From assembly GCF_007714205.1 (NCBI RefSeq), contig NZ_VMQU01000035.1:1-44866 (forward strand): DNA of 44,866 nt, read 5' to 3'. Origin of the DNA: Mycobacterium helveticum (lineage in GTDB: Bacteria > Actinomycetota > Actinomycetes > Mycobacteriales > Mycobacteriaceae). Positions within the stretch are counted from its first letter, which is position 1. The number at the start of each line of letters is the position of its first letter. The position numbers and the translations under genes are program-made. This document shows positions 41,744-44,866 of the stretch, one piece after another. Below the pieces are notes generated by a model. That model was given only the letters and a program-made list of their open reading frames with translations. It made no database searches and had not been told where the DNA came from.

Positions 41744-43195
41744 ATGAAACCCACGGGCCAAATGGGACAGACGAGGGTCGATCTTGCCGTGGTCGGATCA
41801 GGTGGAGCGGCGTTCGCCGCCACGATCCGCGCCTCGACGCTGGGCAAGTCGGTGGCGATGATCGAGCGCGGCACGGTCGGTGGGACGTGCGTCAACACCG
41901 GCTGCGTGCCGTCTAAGGCACTTCTGGCCGCCGTCGAGGCCCGCCACGTGGCCCTCGACTCGGGCCGATTCCCCGGGATCGGCACGAGCGCCGACCCGGT
42001 GGATATGCCCGGCCTCGTCAAGGGAAAGCGGTCCCTCGTCGAGACGCTGCGCGCGGAGAAATACCTCGACCTCGCCGAGGACTGCGGCTGGGCACTGCTG
42101 CGCGGGCAGGCCTCGTTCGAGGGCACCCCGGACGCTCCGGTCCTGCGGGTGACGGCCGAAGACGGCAACAGCAGGCTCGTGGTGGCCGCGCACTACCTGG
42201 TCGCGACCGGCGCCCGGCCCGCCAGTCCTGCGATCGACGGCCTTGACCGGGTCGACTACCTGACCTCGACCACGGCGATGGAACTCAAGGAGATCCCCGA
42301 GACCTTGCTGGTGCTCGGCGGCGGCTATGTCGCCTTGGAGCAGGCCCAGCTGTTCGCCCGGCTGGGCGCCACGGTCACCATGCTGGTGCGCTCACGGCTG
42401 GCCTCTCGCGAGGAGCCCGAGGCGTCGCAGACCCTGCTCAACGTGTTCGCCGACGAAGGCATCCGGGTGCTCGGTCGAGCAATCATTGACTCGGTGACGA
42501 CCGATCCGGCCACCGGGCGCGTGGTCGCGGCCGTGTCCGTGGCCGGCGTCCGGGAGGAGTACACCGCCGAGCGGCTGCTGGTGGCGCTGGGCCGCCCCCC
42601 GGTCACCGAGGGGCTCAACCTTGAGGCGGTGGGCGTCAAGACCGGGGACGGCGGCCAGATTGTGGTCACCGATCAGCTGGCGACGTCGAACCCGCGGATC
42701 TGGGCTGCCGGGGATGTCACCGGGCACCGCCAGTTCGTGTACGTCGCGGCCTCGCACGGCGCGATGGTTGTCGACAATGCGTTCACCGGCGCGCACCGGT
42801 CGGTCGACTACGCGCAGCTGCCCCGGGTGACGTTCACCAGCCCCGCGCTGGGCGCGGTCGGGATGACCGATGAACTGGCCGTCGCGGCCGGCATCCGTTG
42901 TGACTGCCGGGTGCTGCCCCTGCGCTACGTGCCGCGGGCGCTGGTCAACCGTGACACCCGCGGCTTCGTCAAGGTGGTCGCCGACGCCGACACCGGACGG
43001 ATCCTCGGGATCACCGCGGTAGCCAAGGACGCCGGTGAGCTCGCCGCGGCCGGGGTCTATATCCTTGCCACCGGTATGACCGTGCAGCAGGTCGCCAACA
43101 GCTGGGCCCCATATCTGACCATGGCCGAAGGCATCAAGATCGCCTGCCAGTCCTTCACCACCGACGTCTCCAAGCTGTCCTGCTGCGCCTCCTAA
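41744..43195 (+). CDS. merA: Mercuric reductase MerA
   Basis: A 483-residue FAD/NAD(P)H disulfide oxidoreductase that reduces Hg(II) to volatile Hg(0). Visible are the FAD motif (VVGSGGAAFAATIRA), the redox-active pair in GGTCVNTGCVPSK, the NADPH motif (LGGGYVALEQAQLFARLG) and the C-terminal vicinal cysteines in KLSCCAS. The N-terminal heavy-metal-associated (NmerA) domain found in many MerA proteins is absent. ATG 41744 lies five bases after merC. The open frame to the left of it overlaps merC and is rejected. Confidence 0.95.
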   Translation: MKPTGQMGQTRVDLAVVGSGGAAFAATIRASTLGKSVAMIERGTVGGTCVNTGCVPSKALLAAVEARHVALDSGRFPGIGTSADPVDMPGLVKGKRSLVETLRAEKYLDLAEDCGWALLRGQASFEGTPDAPVLRVTAEDGNSRLVVAAHYLVATGARPASPAIDGLDRVDYLTSTTAMELKEIPETLLVLGGGYVALEQAQLFARLGATVTMLVRSRLASREEPEASQTLLNVFADEGIRVLGRAIIDSVTTDPATGRVVAAVSVAGVREEYTAERLLVALGRPPVTEGLNLEAVGVKTGDGGQIVVTDQLATSNPRIWAAGDVTGHRQFVYVAASHGAMVVDNAFTGAHRSVDYAQLPRVTFTSPALGAVGMTDELAVAAGIRCDCRVLPLRYVPRALVNRDTRGFVKVVADADTGRILGITAVAKDAGELAAAGVYILATGMTVQQVANSWAPYLTMAEGIKIACQSFTTDVSKLSCCAS

Positions 43196-43200
43196 ACACC

Positions 43201-43230
43201 ATCTACACCCACTTGATCTACACCCACTTG
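43201..43230. repeat. Tandem 15-base repeat between merA and merB
   Basis: The unit ATCTACACCCACTTG occurs twice back to back just before the merB ribosome site. The core CATCTACACC also occurs near 16143, at the edge of the IS256-type remnant, so these may be IS-end scraps. No function is evident. Confidence 0.7.
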
Positions 43231-43246
43231 AGAATTGGAGGATGCG

Positions 43247-43900
43247 ATGACGGACCACACTCCCGATCTCGTCGACCGATTGACGGTTCCCGACGGGTCC
43301 GGCCTGGACTCGGCATTGTTGGTCCCGCTGCTGCGGCTGCTCGCGTCGGGGGACCCGGTTGACGTGACCACCCTCGCCGCCGCGGCTGGCCGCACCATCG
43401 AACAGGCCCGCGCCCAGCTCGCGAAGCTCCCCGACACCGAATACGACGACGACGGCCGGATCGTCGGCCACGGGCTGACCCTGCGCCCGACCCCGCACCG
43501 GTTCACCCTCGACGGCGCGCAGCTCTACACCTGGTGCGCCCTGGACACCTTGATCTTCCCGCTCATCCTGGACCGGGAAGCTCACGTTGAGTCGGTCTCC
43601 CCGGCGAGTAGGCAGCCAATCCGGTTGACCGCGGACCCGCGCGGGGTCCGCGACGTCGAGCCGGCCGCCGCGGTGGTGTCGCTGGTCAACCCCGACGACA
43701 TGACCGAGATCCGCTCCGCATTCTGCAATCAGGTGCACTTTTTCACCTCGGACGATGACGCCCAGTCCTGGCAAGAGACAAATCCGGGCGGCCAGGTCAT
43801 GCCGGTCGCCGACACCTTCGACCTCGCCGCGCAGCTGACCACCGCGTTCCTTGCTACCGTGTCACCGCAAGACGCGCCGCAGGCCGCCGTCCTGCGATAG
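43247..43900 (+). CDS. merB: Organomercurial lyase MerB
   Basis: A 217-residue alkylmercury lyase. The catalytic residues are visible as Cys97 and Asp100 (YTWCALDTLIFP) and Cys160 (SAFCNQVHFF), matching Cys96, Asp99 and Cys159 of the characterised enzyme. It protonolyses carbon-mercury bonds, releasing Hg(II) to MerA. ATG 43247 has GGAGG directly upstream. A TTG four codons earlier is less likely. With merC and merA it gives broad-spectrum mercury resistance. Confidence 0.93.
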   Translation: MTDHTPDLVDRLTVPDGSGLDSALLVPLLRLLASGDPVDVTTLAAAAGRTIEQARAQLAKLPDTEYDDDGRIVGHGLTLRPTPHRFTLDGAQLYTWCALDTLIFPLILDREAHVESVSPASRQPIRLTADPRGVRDVEPAAAVVSLVNPDDMTEIRSAFCNQVHFFTSDDDAQSWQETNPGGQVMPVADTFDLAAQLTTAFLATVSPQDAPQAAVLR

Positions 43901-44127
43901 TTGCCGTCCCCAAGAGTGACCAGATCACCGAGACTCGGCGCATCCCGAAAGTCGATCTACCGCAACCTCGAACACAGCCCCCAGCCGCCGAAGCGACTGC
44001 ACATTCGACGACCCGAACAGATAGGCCCCATCCGTTTGCGGCCGATGTCTCGATCCCTGGCACCACGGGTGTGACGAATATCGATCCCCGTACTGAGACG
44101 GACCGACGCCGCGACGCGCAGGTCCCA

Positions 44128-44838
44128 CTACGCGGTGGCGGCGTCGGGATCTGTTTGGCTGGCAGATGCTCGACGTTGCGGTGGCTGCAGTCTGCGGGGT
44201 GGCTCCAGGAGTGATCGGCGTAGATCTTGCAGCAGGCGGGTGCCGGTCGGTGTCATGGTCAGACCGCGCCAACCGGCCGATGCGCGGTCGAGCACGGCCC
44301 ACACCAGGCTGATGGCGCTGGTCGCGCCAGGGAATCGGCCGATGACCTTGGTCCGTCGCTTGGTCTCCCCAAAGGAGCGCTCAATAAAATTCGAATGTCG
44401 AACGCGCCCATGGTGTTCGACCGGGAACCGCAGATAGGCGGTCAACCCTGCTTTGTCGGTGAGCAGGATCCGCATCGCCGCCGGGTAGAGGTCGGCGTAT
44501 TTGGCGGCGAACGCCTCGATCCGCTTGTCCACGAGCTCGACCAGCCGAGGCCCGGGTTCAACCGTCAGATCGGTGGTGTCGAAGATGGCCCAGTAGCCGT
44601 CGCGGACCTCGGCTTGCATCCCGGTGGGAATCTTGGCGAGCACGTTGCGGAGTCGATGAATAAGACATCTCTGGCGCAACGCTTTCGGATAGATCTGTTC
44701 GATGGCCGCGATCAGGCCCCTGGCGCCATCAGAGACGACCAGCAGCGGAGTGCCAAGGCCGCGCTCGCGCAGATCGGTCAAAAAGTCGATGGATATCACG
44801 CTCGGTGAGAGCCGGTGTTCCGCTGTGGGGTGAGCCAC
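44128..44838 (-). pseudogene. IS256-type transposase, C-terminal remnant
   Basis: Up to 236 codons of an IS256/mutator-family transposase. Present are the VVSDGARGLIAAIEQIYPKA block with a catalytic Asp, RQRCLIHRLRNVLAKIP, and the terminal segment with SNFIERSFGETKRRTKVIGR containing the catalytic Glu. The N-terminal half, including the first catalytic Asp, is missing. The first dozen residues (MAHPTAEHRLSP) come from the adjoining repeat sequence. The transposase was therefore cut by another element and is inactive. Confidence 0.75.
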
Positions 44839-44863
44839 TGTTCCGTTGGCTGGTGAGCCACTG
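44816..44863. repeat. Two imperfect 25-base direct repeats, probable end of another insertion sequence
   Basis: Copies at 44816-44840 and 44839-44863 share TGTTCCG near their start and GTGAGCCACTG at their end, with a period of 23 bases. Multiple direct repeats of this size are typical of transposase-binding sites at the ends of IS21-type elements. The element would continue to the right, beyond the window. The family name is a guess. Confidence 0.45.
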
Positions 44864-44866
44864 CGG

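Noticed and set aside
41231..43195. A 654-codon version of MerA with a long N-terminal extension
   Set aside because: The extension is the merC gene read in another frame and has no heavy-metal-binding domain. The ATG at 41744 gives a normal MerA start.
42392..43774. A 460-codon minus-strand frame across merA and merB
   Set aside because: It is the antisense shadow of two well-identified genes with conserved catalytic residues on the plus strand.
1..44866. CRISPR arrays, tRNA and rRNA genes
   Set aside because: I saw no regularly spaced repeats and no tRNA- or rRNA-like sequence on reading through the window.

Overview
The window is high-GC actinobacterial DNA, very probably from a non-tuberculous Mycobacterium or close relative. 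It holds a full yrbE-mce locus with mycobacterial-type Mce-associated (Mam) genes, a deazaflavin-dependent nitroreductase-like gene, many ATGA/TGATG gene overlaps and frequent GTG starts. Almost everything from about 0.4 to 34.6 kb lies on the minus strand.

Layout. (1) 59-289: IS630-type transposase remnant. (2) 408-15183: one long minus-strand transport locus, yrbEA-yrbEB-mceABCDEF followed by four Mce-associated membrane genes, an internally duplicated membrane protein and an SCO6745-family gene. (3) 15184-16370: a leader and a scar containing a broken IS256-type transposase and a truncated E1-alpha dehydrogenase gene. (4) 16467-24228: ring-fission hydrolase (dmpD-like), zinc alcohol dehydrogenase, a four-component toluene-monooxygenase-type diiron enzyme (tmoABCDEF order) and an IclR regulator. 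(5) 24452-29195: phenol hydroxylase (dmpLMNOP order) with an unfamiliar small protein where dmpK normally sits. (6) 29353-34572: lower meta-cleavage operon in the order dmpE-F-G-H-I-C, with a divergent IclR gene at 34676. (7) 35485-38672: nitroreductase-like and DJ-1/PfpI genes, then a xylT-like ferredoxin, catechol 2,3-dioxygenase and a GlcG/HbpS-family gene. (8) 38781-40508: an orphan swivelling-domain protein resembling the alpha subunit of phenylphosphate synthase. (9) 40812-43900: a mercury module, merR divergent from merC-merA-merB. (10) 44128-44866: a truncated IS256-type transposase abutting repeats that look like the end of another IS.

The genes together describe a complete aerobic route: toluene or benzene to phenol/cresol (group-2 diiron monooxygenase), to (methyl)catechol (phenol hydroxylase), extradiol cleavage, then both the hydrolytic (DmpD) and dehydrogenase/tautomerase/decarboxylase (DmpC/I/H) branches to 2-hydroxypentadienoate, and on through DmpE/G/F to pyruvate and acyl-CoA.

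The most notable observation is a palindrome, GTTCC-N7-GGAAC. I found it exactly five times and once with one mismatch, always between genes. It precedes the catechol dioxygenase, meta-cleavage, phenol hydroxylase, toluene monooxygenase and hydrolase transcription units. It also lies in the leader region upstream of the mce operon. It looks like the operator of a catabolic regulon, probably read by one of the two local IclR proteins, and it suggests that the mce transporter may belong to that regulon as an uptake system.
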